A DNA stretch of 64,000 nucleotides from Flammeovirga sp. EKP202 (GTDB taxonomy: Bacteria > Bacteroidota > Bacteroidia > Cytophagales > Flammeovirgaceae). The position numbers and the translations under genes are program-made. This document shows, in pieces, positions 34,232-44,062 of the stretch (position 1 is its first letter; each line of letters opens with the position of its first letter). A model generated the notes under the pieces. It saw only the letters and a program-made list of their open reading frames with translations. It searched no databases and was not told where the DNA came from. The DNA lies in contig NZ_JACVVP010000025.1 in the NCBI RefSeq assembly GCF_014534745.1, positions 39,693 to 103,692 on the forward strand, written 5' to 3'.

Positions 34232-36283
34232 TTAATCCCCCAAGATACCTTTTTGCATTAGCATATTATTATTAGAATAAAAGGGTACATCCGTATTACC
34301 TAATACGCTGGCCGGTACAGTTGCAAGTTCTGTAAGATTGTCCATAGGTACAATGACTGATTTTGCCCCGTTTTCAGAGAGCATTGTCACTTTATCATTG
34401 AAATTGATGGCTCTTTCAATTGCTCCACCGATAGAGATGTTTCCTAATACTGCTAGACCTGGTTTTAGGTTCTTTTTATATATAGATGATATAATAGCCA
34501 TATATACTGCCGAACCGATACCTGTACTTAATGTTGAGCCTAAAACTTTAGTTATTTGTACTGTTAGGTCAAAGTTTTTAAGTGAATGTTGTTCATTTAA
34601 AATTGAACTTTCATTTGCCTTAATGTATTGGAATGTATTTTTTATGTTCTCTTTTACAGCCGTACTACTTACTCCTGATATATTCAATTTACCAGAACCT
34701 TGAGTTGTTACAACTTCTATTCTTACTAATGCTAGATTATCTCCATCACTTGTACATGAATAGCAAACTCCTGGAGGAAGTGGTGTTGATTCAATGAGTG
34801 CTGACCCTTTTTCCTCTGGTAGACCAATAAATGTCTCTTCTTGGGTTTCTTTATCAATATAAGAGAAGTTAGTATCCCAGAACTCCATACCTCCAATGCG
34901 TTTGAGTTGTTCCTTAACTCTTCTACGCATTTCGATAGCTATTTCAAGATATTGTCTTACATCTTCCTTACTTACATTACCATCTGGATGAAGAAGTTTG
35001 ATAAAACCTGAAACAGTTTTCTTAACAGGCTTTGTGTCTCTTTGTTTTAAATGAGCTCCTAATGTAAAGTATTTATCAAGTTCATCTGTATAGGTAAATT
35101 TCCTAAATGATTTAAGACATTCAGAAAAGTAATCTGTACTAAAGCCAAAACCACCTGTAAAGTTTTTAGGTGAGAATTTTATCATTTCCCATCCAGGCAG
35201 ATAAAAGTGAATTCTGTCTAAAAATGCCGTATCGCTACTTACTTCTGCTGAAAGGGGACTAAACAAATGGCTAGTTTGAAGAACTGTTTCTACAGGTTGA
35301 TTAATGTTACCGTTCAATATTATTGAGGCTACGCCTGTGATTTCTCCACCTGCACCAGCTCTTGAGAATGAGCCTGACTCCATATAATCTTTCATTAATG
35401 GAATAGCATCTTTCTCCTTAAAAATTTTATCAGTAGCTTCATCGAAACAAATGGCATCCCACTGACCGACTGCTCCAACTTTACCTGTACTACCATGTAC
35501 AAAAAGTTTTGCTACTGTACCTTGACCACCAGATACTAACACAGCATAGGGTGTTAATTCTTTAAATACGAAAGATTTACCTGTTGATCGAGGTCCTAAC
35601 TCAATAAAGTTAAAATTAGCCTCAACCAAAGGTATTAATCTTGATAGGAGTAACATTTTTACTCTATCACTCATTCCTTCAGACTCCGGCTCATAACCAC
35701 AACTTCTTAAAAGGACATTGACCCATTCTTTCTTATCAAATTCCTTTCTTTTTTGGATAATCTTCGAATTATCAAAAGTTGATAACTGAATAGGTTTAAT
35801 TTCTTTAATGACAAAAGGGTGCATCGTATTCCCTTCTTTGCTAAGGGGATCATACTCTACATCTATAATAGCCCAAATACCTCCCATTAGCATCTTATCA
35901 TGAACACTAACCATTTCATCAGAAATGACACCATCCTTGATATTACTATTTTGAAGTTGAGCCCAATAGACATCTTTCTTTGTATCAAGCTTTACTGAGA
36001 TTTTATCAATGATTTTGTAACTACCATTCTCTCTAATTCTTGATTGAATCAAATTACTTTCTTCAGGGTTTACATAGTGTTGTGAAAGAACGTTCTTCAC
36101 ATTTTCCATTCCCTTTCTGATCTTCTCTTCATCATCCGTTGAGCAAGAATTAGCAATAAGGTATTCCAGTACAAATACTGGTACGTTTGCTCCTACTTTT
36201 ATAAGTCGTACTAAATCTTTTTTCACCACGTAACCTCTAAAGTTATCTAAGAGCTTGTGGTCTAAGTTATCTAAAGTTATCAT
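34232..36283 (-). CDS. brxL: BREX protein BrxL (Lon-like AAA+ protein)
   Basis: This 683-residue protein has the BrxL layout: an N-terminal domain starting LDNLDHKLLDNFRGYVVKKDL, Walker A ELGPRSTGKSFVF near 228, Walker B DAICFDEATDKIF near 277, and a Lon-protease-like C-terminal domain (GKLNISGV near 540, VLGSTLSTGIGSAVYMAII near 600, GNISIGGAIERAINF). BrxL belongs to type I BREX and forms DNA-binding AAA+ rings needed for phage exclusion. It begins 9 nt after the pglZ stop. Confidence 0.92.
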   Translation of the reverse strand: MITLDNLDHKLLDNFRGYVVKKDLVRLIKVGANVPVFVLEYLIANSCSTDDEEKIRKGMENVKNVLSQHYVNPEESNLIQSRIRENGSYKIIDKISVKLDTKKDVYWAQLQNSNIKDGVISDEMVSVHDKMLMGGIWAIIDVEYDPLSKEGNTMHPFVIKEIKPIQLSTFDNSKIIQKRKEFDKKEWVNVLLRSCGYEPESEGMSDRVKMLLLSRLIPLVEANFNFIELGPRSTGKSFVFKELTPYAVLVSGGQGTVAKLFVHGSTGKVGAVGQWDAICFDEATDKIFKEKDAIPLMKDYMESGSFSRAGAGGEITGVASIILNGNINQPVETVLQTSHLFSPLSAEVSSDTAFLDRIHFYLPGWEMIKFSPKNFTGGFGFSTDYFSECLKSFRKFTYTDELDKYFTLGAHLKQRDTKPVKKTVSGFIKLLHPDGNVSKEDVRQYLEIAIEMRRRVKEQLKRIGGMEFWDTNFSYIDKETQEETFIGLPEEKGSALIESTPLPPGVCYSCTSDGDNLALVRIEVVTTQGSGKLNISGVSSTAVKENIKNTFQYIKANESSILNEQHSLKNFDLTVQITKVLGSTLSTGIGSAVYMAIISSIYKKNLKPGLAVLGNISIGGAIERAINFNDKVTMLSENGAKSVIVPMDNLTELATVPASVLGNTDVPFYSNNNMLMQKGILGD

Positions 36284-36292
36284 GATGTTATA

Positions 36293-38533
36293 TTAAAATA
36301 ATCCTCCTAAATCTCTTGCTGTACTCTGTTTTACTGTCACAGAGTCTAATTTTTCTTTCGTAGATGCATCTAAAACTCTAATTTCAATTTCAGACTTTCC
36401 ACTAAATTGAAATTCTTTACTTATCTCTTCACCTCTTTTTATTGAAATTATATCACTCTCATTATATTTTTCTCCGTTATGGAAGAATAGTAATATTATT
36501 TTCCTAAAGGCTGAAAAAGCATCAAGTGTCTCTGATTCTGCTTTAATTTTCAAACCGAATAGGTCTCCAGTCACATCTTGTAAATCTCTTTTATTGTCTA
36601 TTGCAACATTTAATTTACTTGAAGTACTTGAAGGCGTATTTTCCCATTTTAAATGAGGTATAATTGTTTCCTGAGGAGTTAACCCACCATGGCTATAACC
36701 ATATACACCTGGAGTTTTAAAAGGTCCTAACCTTTTAGAGAAATAAGCATATTTATATCCTTTAGTATTGATTTCTCTTTCAATATATAAGTTCTTATCT
36801 ATGCTTTGTTGAGAATTAGACAAGATATATCTTTCACTTTTTTGAACATCTCCGTAACTAGAAAATTCAATTTTATCTGATTCCTCTAATAAGCCTGTAA
36901 GTACAAAACCATGATCTGTTACTAAATGTACTTCACTATAGCCATTCTGTAGTAATTGCTCAATTTTTTGAGCATAAAGTGATGCTATGCTATCAAAATA
37001 CTTCAATGCTTTTTGTTGATACGTCTCCCCTAGTTTATCTGGGTCTTTACAACTACAAATAAGCACCGAATCTTTATCTGTCAATTCTGTTACTGACTCA
37101 AGATCAACAAACCCCATATTTTTATCTGGGAACTGTCCTGAAAGATAATTCTCTCTTTCTCTTTTTGTGCTAAATACATCCCCTGTATTTACATAAAGCT
37201 GACTCATATTATGCTCGGTTTCAGAAGGCAAACCTGCCAACATAATATCAAATTTTCTATTTAGCTTATATTTATTATTGACCTTCTGAATAATATCTTG
37301 TGTAAATTCATAAGACAATCCATCACCTACAACTATTGCAAGCTTATTGGAAGTGTTTTCAATAATAGTTTTAAGCTTACCAGTTTGAGTAGACTTGTAG
37401 TTCTCTACGAACGCAAACCATTTATGAAAAAATAGATCTATACTTTCTTTATAATGTTGTTGAAATGGAGTGATAATTTTTCTACTCTCTAAGAAAGATG
37501 CATATAATACGCGTATTGCATGGTCTAGCTTCCAGAATTTATCTTTATAGAATTTGATACAATCCTCCAAAGATTCTAGCATTGCTATTTGATTCCTATC
37601 AAATGTGATTAATTCTACTACTTCTGTCCAGAAATTTATTTGTAGGTGTCTTGTTGCTTTAGACTTAATTCTTTGTCTGATCTTTGATAAGGCTTTCGCT
37701 TGATATGATTTATCAGATAAATTTTCTCCAAGGTTTTCTAACCATAATTTATCCATATCTAAGAATGGATGATCTGGATGTATCGAATAGATATCTGACT
37801 TCTGTTTTAAAGTATATTGACTTAGGTAGTTTTCTAAACTTTGTTGACAAGATTTACTATCCAACCATTTTTTATAGACTTCAAATAAAGTCTTGTTAGG
37901 ATTTCCTTCTAATAATCCATCAAAAAGGGTAAATACAACTTCTTTGGCCAGTGTTTCCACTGGTTTAGGAATGTAATTTTGGCCAATGAGTTCATTAACT
38001 TTCTTATAAAAAACTTCTTGAACTTTAACATCGTATTTTTGAACATACTCATGAGGATCATCTATAAATGAAAGTAACTCTTTTTCAAGATTAAATATCT
38101 CACCAGTCCCCTTATGGCTTAGATCCATCCAATATGTTTGATCATTACCCAAGCTCACCTTAGCAGCTGAAATAAGTTCTTCTTTTGGTATATTTAGATT
38201 AAGTTTCAAATGGTCATGAACTTTCTCCTTGATATAGTTTTCAAAGTATTTTATTTCTAAACTGCCATTTGTTTCACAATACTCTCTTAAAAACCTTAAT
38301 TTATCTTTGGGCAAATGGGTATAGATAAGAAACTTTTTACTCTGTTTCTTGTTTTTTTCTATCTCATATTTTGCTTTTAGATCATCTAATTCATCTTTAA
38401 TAAGGTAAAATGTATAGTTTTCCTTTATTAAGTCAATTAAAAATTGTCCCTCTCTAGATTGATCTATTATTACAGCTATATTATGTGACTTATAGATGTA
38501 TTCAATGTCTTCTTTAAACCAGTTATCTATCAT
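36293..38533 (-). CDS. pglZ: BREX protein PglZ (alkaline-phosphatase-superfamily)
   Basis: This 746-residue protein carries the PglZ domain in its C-terminal half: LAIVVGDGLSYEF near 400 with a metal-binding aspartate, YSEVHLVTDHGFVLTG near 540 (Asp-His) and GVYGYSHGGLTPQETIIPHL near 605-625. The N-terminal half is helical. PglZ is the defining protein of BREX systems and is needed for both methylation and phage exclusion. It starts 1 nt after the OLD-like gene and precedes brxL by 9 nt. Confidence 0.93.
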   Translation of the reverse strand: MIDNWFKEDIEYIYKSHNIAVIIDQSREGQFLIDLIKENYTFYLIKDELDDLKAKYEIEKNKKQSKKFLIYTHLPKDKLRFLREYCETNGSLEIKYFENYIKEKVHDHLKLNLNIPKEELISAAKVSLGNDQTYWMDLSHKGTGEIFNLEKELLSFIDDPHEYVQKYDVKVQEVFYKKVNELIGQNYIPKPVETLAKEVVFTLFDGLLEGNPNKTLFEVYKKWLDSKSCQQSLENYLSQYTLKQKSDIYSIHPDHPFLDMDKLWLENLGENLSDKSYQAKALSKIRQRIKSKATRHLQINFWTEVVELITFDRNQIAMLESLEDCIKFYKDKFWKLDHAIRVLYASFLESRKIITPFQQHYKESIDLFFHKWFAFVENYKSTQTGKLKTIIENTSNKLAIVVGDGLSYEFTQDIIQKVNNKYKLNRKFDIMLAGLPSETEHNMSQLYVNTGDVFSTKRERENYLSGQFPDKNMGFVDLESVTELTDKDSVLICSCKDPDKLGETYQQKALKYFDSIASLYAQKIEQLLQNGYSEVHLVTDHGFVLTGLLEESDKIEFSSYGDVQKSERYILSNSQQSIDKNLYIEREINTKGYKYAYFSKRLGPFKTPGVYGYSHGGLTPQETIIPHLKWENTPSSTSSKLNVAIDNKRDLQDVTGDLFGLKIKAESETLDAFSAFRKIILLFFHNGEKYNESDIISIKRGEEISKEFQFSGKSEIEIRVLDASTKEKLDSVTVKQSTARDLGGLF

Positions 38534-38534
38534 G

Positions 38535-40352
38535 TTAGTGTGTTTCAGTTAATGCTTCAGTAGTCTCCACCTCTTCATACAAGTTTATCATATAACTAAA
38601 TAATATTTCAAAATGAGTAAATGCAGTATTATCTAATTCTGAAATCCCAGTAAGAGAAAAGGTATTTTTATTACCAACAATATTAAAAACCTCTGTACCT
38701 AATATGTTAGCACCTTTCATATTATTTTCTATTAAAACCTCATTAGAAAAATAATGCTCTATCACAAAATATTTTTGATTTATATCATCAGATGAACTAA
38801 ATATTGATCTATGTTCAGGGACTGGTAACATAAGTGCAAAAATGTTCTTTGTCTTATGCTTTCTGTATATTTCTTCACTTGAATAAACAGAAAACGCATT
38901 TGTAGAAACACTTTTGAATTGACAGTTACCTTCTTTATCATTATCAAAAAGACCTATTATTTTAATATTCTCATCTACAATAGACGACATTAATTCAATT
39001 GTCCTTCTAACTTGATCTGCATTTCCTTCTCTCTTTGTTTCATCTGAATGAACACCTGAACAAATAAATACAAATGGTGAGTTTGTTTCAGGGTGTAAGA
39101 CAGACCAAGCATGTTCTAAAATTTTTTGATCTGTTTTACCTTCTGTAATAACAATTATTTTATCCCTATCTTCTGCTTCCAAACTTAATAATTCACTAGC
39201 AAGCTCAGAAGTTACAGAAGAATAACTATCAGTAGGAACTGCTATAATTTGTCCTTCTTCAAGAGAATGTTCATTAATAAAAAACAATTCTCCTTCATCT
39301 GCTTTGTTAATCAATTTGTCATTATGAGACACAAGAAAAACTTGGTTATGTCCATCTGATCTTAATTCGTCGATTAATGCTGACTGTAAGTTGGCATGAA
39401 TATGCGAATCGGGCTCATCAATTAATAATATATTGATACAATGATCTTTTTTATTTATAAACTGTAGTGTTGAAAAAATTTCTATAACCTGTAATACACC
39501 ACTTCCTATTAGTGAAATATCTATTTCCTTTTTACCTTCTTCTTCAATAGTAATTCTAACATATTCCTCATCTGTTTTATTACTATTCTTAAATTTTAAT
39601 TTGAACTTTTTCTTAAAGACACTTTCCAATCTTTCTTCAAGTTTCTCAAATTTTTTATCTACATAACATTCTAAGATTTTATTTCTTATTACTTCATGAG
39701 ACTTACTTAAACTTATCTTTTTTAATAATTGAGCTTTATTATAAAAAGGTTCATTCTTTATTGAATGAAAGATTGGTTGTGTTTTATAAATAAATAATGC
39801 TGTTCTAAGATTGAGCCCTAGATTTTCTATTTTTTCTGAATAATTTTCAAACTCCTCTGCATTATCATATGAAACTCTAAAATATACATCTATTGAAGAA
39901 GGTTTTTCAAGAATAATTTTCAATTTGTATTCATTCTCTTCATCGTTATTACCCTCTTCATTATTCTCTGCATTCTCTGCATTCTCTGCATTCTCTGCAT
40001 TCTCTGCATTCTCTGCATTCTCTGCATTCTCTGCATTCTCTGCATGAGAGAAAGTTAGTTGAATTTCTACTTTCTTGTTAGATTTATCATTAAAAATATC
40101 ATTTATTTTTGGGACTCTTAAAAATGATAGTTCCTCGAATGGTAAATACCTTGAAGTACTTCTTCCATAGAATTTTTTGTTAGTAGTATTAATTAGCTTT
40201 TCATAAGCTAATTTCCATAATTGTAACGCTTCTAAAATTGTAGATTTCCCTATGTTATTCTCACCAACAATAAAATTAAAGTTTTGATTGCATGGGAATT
40301 CAATACTTTTAAAAGCTTTGAAATTCTTTATTTCAATTGAATTAATTCTCAT
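38535..40352 (-). CDS. OLD-like ATPase/TOPRIM nuclease inserted in the BREX operon
   Basis: This 605-residue protein has an OLD-family layout: MRINSIEIKNFKAFKSIEF with Walker A GENNIGKST at 30-38, an insertion of nine Ala-Glu-Asn repeats at about 103-129, signature ISLIGSGVLQVIEIFSTL, Walker B INILLIDEPDSHIH, and a TOPRIM domain with ITEGKTDQKILEHAW near 395 and GLFDNDKEG near 460. OLD proteins are ATP-dependent nucleases used in phage defence. Extra genes between pglX and pglZ are known in BREX loci. It follows pglX by 12 nt and abuts pglZ. Confidence 0.85.
   Translation of the reverse strand: MRINSIEIKNFKAFKSIEFPCNQNFNFIVGENNIGKSTILEALQLWKLAYEKLINTTNKKFYGRSTSRYLPFEELSFLRVPKINDIFNDKSNKKVEIQLTFSHAENAENAENAENAENAENAENAENAENNEEGNNDEENEYKLKIILEKPSSIDVYFRVSYDNAEEFENYSEKIENLGLNLRTALFIYKTQPIFHSIKNEPFYNKAQLLKKISLSKSHEVIRNKILECYVDKKFEKLEERLESVFKKKFKLKFKNSNKTDEEYVRITIEEEGKKEIDISLIGSGVLQVIEIFSTLQFINKKDHCINILLIDEPDSHIHANLQSALIDELRSDGHNQVFLVSHNDKLINKADEGELFFINEHSLEEGQIIAVPTDSYSSVTSELASELLSLEAEDRDKIIVITEGKTDQKILEHAWSVLHPETNSPFVFICSGVHSDETKREGNADQVRRTIELMSSIVDENIKIIGLFDNDKEGNCQFKSVSTNAFSVYSSEEIYRKHKTKNIFALMLPVPEHRSIFSSSDDINQKYFVIEHYFSNEVLIENNMKGANILGTEVFNIVGNKNTFSLTGISELDNTAFTHFEILFSYMINLYEEVETTEALTETH
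39964..40044. repeat. Nine tandem copies of a 9-bp repeat (minisatellite)
   Basis: TTCTCTGCA is repeated nine times without error. On the coding strand it gives Ala-Glu-Asn repeats. Because the unit is a multiple of three, changes in copy number alter protein length without a frameshift. Confidence 0.95.
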
Positions 40353-40364
40353 TATTATTGTTGT

Positions 40365-43300
40365 TTACCAGTCAGCATTTAAGTACTTCTTTAATTGTCC
40401 TGCGTTTAAAACATCATGTGACAACATATTTTTATTTTGTAATGGTGCTATATTTTTTGCAACTCCATCATCTAATTTAGGGTTATAACCTTCTTCTAAA
40501 AGTTCATCAATCTTCTTCTTAAAGATGTCAATTTCCTTTAACTGATTGAATATATGATCTTTTTCTGTTTGTGCATTTGCTGAATTATCATCAGCTAGAT
40601 CTGTTTGTCTATTAATCAGTGTTCTTTGTCTATATTCTATATACACAGATCTTAATCTCATTAATTTATCTCTATTCCACTGATAAATACTTACATAGCA
40701 TTCAAAACCCTTTTCAGGACCACTGGATAAGTGCCATATATAGGGGGTTTTAGGCAGATTTGGAAATAGGTTAAGTTGATTTAAAAAAATATTGAAAAAA
40801 TATTTTTCAAAATAAGTATAAATATCTTGATTTAGATGAACCTCTAAATCACTAAGATTACATTTTTTTGTATTTAAAAGATTTATAAAAGCTATAAATA
40901 AATTATTATGACCATTTTTATTAAGTGAAAAAATCCCATCATCACTTGATTTAAAAAGATCCATTAAATAGTCCGAAACCCATTCGGTTAATAATTCACT
41001 CTTTTTTTCTTGATTTAAATTATAATTAGTAGAAATATAATACCAGAGTCTAGCAGGATTAATTTTATTCTCTGAACATATTAATTCTAGATTATTCTTT
41101 TTTTGATTAAGTAAACTCAAGTCAATATTGTTGTCAAAAGTTGAACTATCTAAAATAAACCTACTTAATGTTATACTATTGATTTCAATGTTATACTTTT
41201 CTATTGACTTTACTAAAAAATCAAACTCAGATTTATTTATACTAAAAGATGATAAATGTATACCTCTTGATTTATAAACTAATAATTTATCATTATCAGT
41301 TAAGTCATAATTTTCTAGTATTAAATCATCAATGATTGATTCTTGTAAAAGTATTATCAGTTCAATTAATAAATTTTCAAATTGATAGTTCTCTAGCTTC
41401 TTTTGTATAGAGCCATCTAGATTTAATGGGTTTGTATCAAATTCATAATCATAAATAGAATATTTTAGAAGTCTTTTCTTCAATGAAATATTATTTTCCA
41501 CTAAACCTTCTAAAAGATCTTTTAAATTATCATTTGGCTCTTTATAAGGTATTCTCTTTATATCACCAACTTGAGTTTCTACAGTACTATTTAAACATTT
41601 AATTATGTATGAACTTAATTTAGAATTAAATGTTGCTAGAATAGAATTAAAACTAGCTCCCTTAGATACAAACCCTGATGCTCCTTTAACATCATAAACA
41701 CAATTTTTGGGTAAAACTCTAAAGGATGTTCCTTTTGTAGATGTTGCTGAATATGTTATGCCTTTATTAAAATAATAATCTTTATTTCTAAAAACTGCTC
41801 GACCTGTTTCTCTCATTTCTTCACCATTCTTTCCCCAATTAACAACTAACCACAGATTTCCATACCATTTATTATATGAACCTCCTTTTGCATATCTAAC
41901 CCATTTCTTTTGATCAATTTTATGATCAATAGAAATATAATCTTTTCCTACCTCCCACCAATATCTTAGAAATCTATCATTATTCGCAGTTGCTAACCCA
42001 GATTTAATATCTGCAAAACTTGAAATAGCAGGCAAAGAAAATTTTTCTCTAAATGAATCTGATATCCAGAAAATAAAGGGCCACGTTTTAATTTGTTTTA
42101 TCTTTTCTTGAGATAAAAAATAAGAGTCTTTATTTTCTTTTTTATTTATTACATCATCAATAGCATTTAATGTATATTCTTTTTTAAGTTTTTCTTCAGG
42201 AGTTCTTGTATAAGGATCTAAACCTACAAACCATGATTTGTTATCAGTTAAATGTGTTTTTTCTAATACATAAAATGCAGGATCAACCATTATAGATCCA
42301 AAGATTTTCCCTAAACTATAATCAATAAAAGTATCGATAAACGTTTTATTAACAATAAATTTTCTAACATCCTCAAATGTTTTAATAAACATAAAAGTTC
42401 TTGGATGAATCATTGCAACTTTACCTAATGTATTTGTCATTTCATAGCACCTTAAGATAAAGGTAGAATAAAGGTTAGTATGAAACTTATAAGGCTTCTT
42501 ATAATTTTCTTCAACAAATTTTTTCAGTTCAGATCCAAAGTCAGCTGAATCAGTATAAGGAGGATTTGCAGCTGCAATATCGTACTGATTTGTAACTATT
42601 TTAAGAAAGGTAATTGCATCTTTTGTCTTATCAGTTAAAAATGTGTTTCCATTCTGCTTTGCAAATTGTCCCACTGCCTTTTCAAGGTTCTTAAAGAAGC
42701 CACCTTTAAAGTCAGCATATTTTCTAGCATCTACATTAGCAAAAAGACCAGTTTGTTGCCCTACTTCCCTCTCTAGTTGTCCTTCTAATTCTTTGGCTTT
42801 TAGGTTAATTTTTTCACCTACTCTAATTAATGAACCAAACTTATAAGCATTACTTAATTCTTCCCAAGACTCTTCTAAAAGTTTCCTCTGTTCATATTCT
42901 AAATACCCTTCTGATTCAAAGATATGTTTTACAGTTTCGTATTCTGGTAAAAAGAAATCAGAAGATACTACGTTAAAAGCAAGCTTACTTACACTTCTTT
43001 CTTTTTGTTTTGCTTTGATCCAAAGACCCAACTGAGCCAATTGTATAGCTCGATCATCAAGATCTACTCCATGCAAATTATTTTCAATAATTAACTTTGG
43101 AATATCCTCTTCATCATAATCGGCTCCATAGTTATCGATTTGATCTTCGTATAAAGCATAGAAAAAATCAAAAGCATAAAGTAAGAAATTTCCAGACCCT
43201 GAAGCTGGATCAATTAGCTGTATTTTATGTAATGGTTTTTTATCTCTTACTCTTTTTTTTGGCGTATTTACAATTTTATATTCGTCTTTTATTTCTGAAT

Positions 43301-44039
43301 TTGGATACATTTCCAAATACATTTTCCCTAAAGAATTATGCACCAAAAATTCAACTACCCATCTAGGTGTATACACTTGAGACTGAACACTCACCTTATG
43401 GTATTCCGTTTTTTTCTTACTCTCCTTGTGGGCTATTTTTTTATAATTATTATAGCTTTCGTATAGCCAGCCTAAAATATCATCACTTTTCCATATTTCA
43501 TCCTCTATATCATTATCCTTTTCAACCGAATTAAAAGCATCTATGATATCATTTAAGCTGATTACACCAGGTAATAAAGCGTAAGGGTAATCAGCATTAT
43601 ATAATGGAATTGAAACTCCAAGTTTATCAAATTCAAATCTCAAATAGTCCTTTAAACCTTCTAATTCTTCTGATCGCATATCAGGGTTATTTTCTAACCA
43701 TGCTTTATGACCAAAAGACCTATTTCCACTCTCCTCTTGTTTTGTAATAATAGGAGGAAATAGATTTCTTGCTTCCATTACTTTTATGGCAGCAATTCTA
43801 TTAAATAATGTAAAAGTTAATTCATCTAAGGCTTTCTCTCTGGCTTCTTCATAAGACCCTACTTCTCCAATATGATTTTCAATAAGATCTTCAAATTTCT
43901 CTCGTTTAGGTAAAAGTTCTGGAAGTACTTTTTCTACTTCCATTTTTTTCTTTTCTCCTAAACCCATTCTAGAGAAATTGTTATTAAAGGCATTATATAT
44001 TAATTGACGAATTACGTCTACGTGTTCTGATAGTTTCAT
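40365..44039 (-). CDS. pglX: BREX adenine-specific DNA methyltransferase PglX (BrxX)
   Basis: This 1224-residue protein has the BREX type I PglX layout. The AdoMet-binding motif IDPASGSGNFLLYAFDFF is at about 276-293 and the catalytic motif AAANPPYTDSADF has NPPY at 492-495. The segment YTPRWVVEFLVHNSLG near 223-238 is typical of the family, followed by an acidic loop-containing target-recognition half. It methylates adenine in a non-palindromic site on host DNA, marking self. It follows brxC by 23 nt in the same operon. The length matches family members of about 1200 residues. Confidence 0.95.
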   Translation of the reverse strand: MKLSEHVDVIRQLIYNAFNNNFSRMGLGEKKKMEVEKVLPELLPKREKFEDLIENHIGEVGSYEEAREKALDELTFTLFNRIAAIKVMEARNLFPPIITKQEESGNRSFGHKAWLENNPDMRSEELEGLKDYLRFEFDKLGVSIPLYNADYPYALLPGVISLNDIIDAFNSVEKDNDIEDEIWKSDDILGWLYESYNNYKKIAHKESKKKTEYHKVSVQSQVYTPRWVVEFLVHNSLGKMYLEMYPNSEIKDEYKIVNTPKKRVRDKKPLHKIQLIDPASGSGNFLLYAFDFFYALYEDQIDNYGADYDEEDIPKLIIENNLHGVDLDDRAIQLAQLGLWIKAKQKERSVSKLAFNVVSSDFFLPEYETVKHIFESEGYLEYEQRKLLEESWEELSNAYKFGSLIRVGEKINLKAKELEGQLEREVGQQTGLFANVDARKYADFKGGFFKNLEKAVGQFAKQNGNTFLTDKTKDAITFLKIVTNQYDIAAANPPYTDSADFGSELKKFVEENYKKPYKFHTNLYSTFILRCYEMTNTLGKVAMIHPRTFMFIKTFEDVRKFIVNKTFIDTFIDYSLGKIFGSIMVDPAFYVLEKTHLTDNKSWFVGLDPYTRTPEEKLKKEYTLNAIDDVINKKENKDSYFLSQEKIKQIKTWPFIFWISDSFREKFSLPAISSFADIKSGLATANNDRFLRYWWEVGKDYISIDHKIDQKKWVRYAKGGSYNKWYGNLWLVVNWGKNGEEMRETGRAVFRNKDYYFNKGITYSATSTKGTSFRVLPKNCVYDVKGASGFVSKGASFNSILATFNSKLSSYIIKCLNSTVETQVGDIKRIPYKEPNDNLKDLLEGLVENNISLKKRLLKYSIYDYEFDTNPLNLDGSIQKKLENYQFENLLIELIILLQESIIDDLILENYDLTDNDKLLVYKSRGIHLSSFSINKSEFDFLVKSIEKYNIEINSITLSRFILDSSTFDNNIDLSLLNQKKNNLELICSENKINPARLWYYISTNYNLNQEKKSELLTEWVSDYLMDLFKSSDDGIFSLNKNGHNNLFIAFINLLNTKKCNLSDLEVHLNQDIYTYFEKYFFNIFLNQLNLFPNLPKTPYIWHLSSGPEKGFECYVSIYQWNRDKLMRLRSVYIEYRQRTLINRQTDLADDNSANAQTEKDHIFNQLKEIDIFKKKIDELLEEGYNPKLDDGVAKNIAPLQNKNMLSHDVLNAGQLKKYLNADW

Positions 44040-44062
44040 TTTATATCTTATTTATGGTTAGG

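Noticed and set aside
39964..40044. Short regular repeats that might suggest a CRISPR array
   Set aside because: The units are 9 bp, directly joined without spacers, and in frame within a gene.
34232..44039. Assignment of the locus to DISARM or Pgl instead of BREX
   Set aside because: BrxA, BrxB, BrxC and a Lon-like BrxL are all present with PglX and PglZ, and no DISARM DrmA/B or PglW kinase is seen in the operon.
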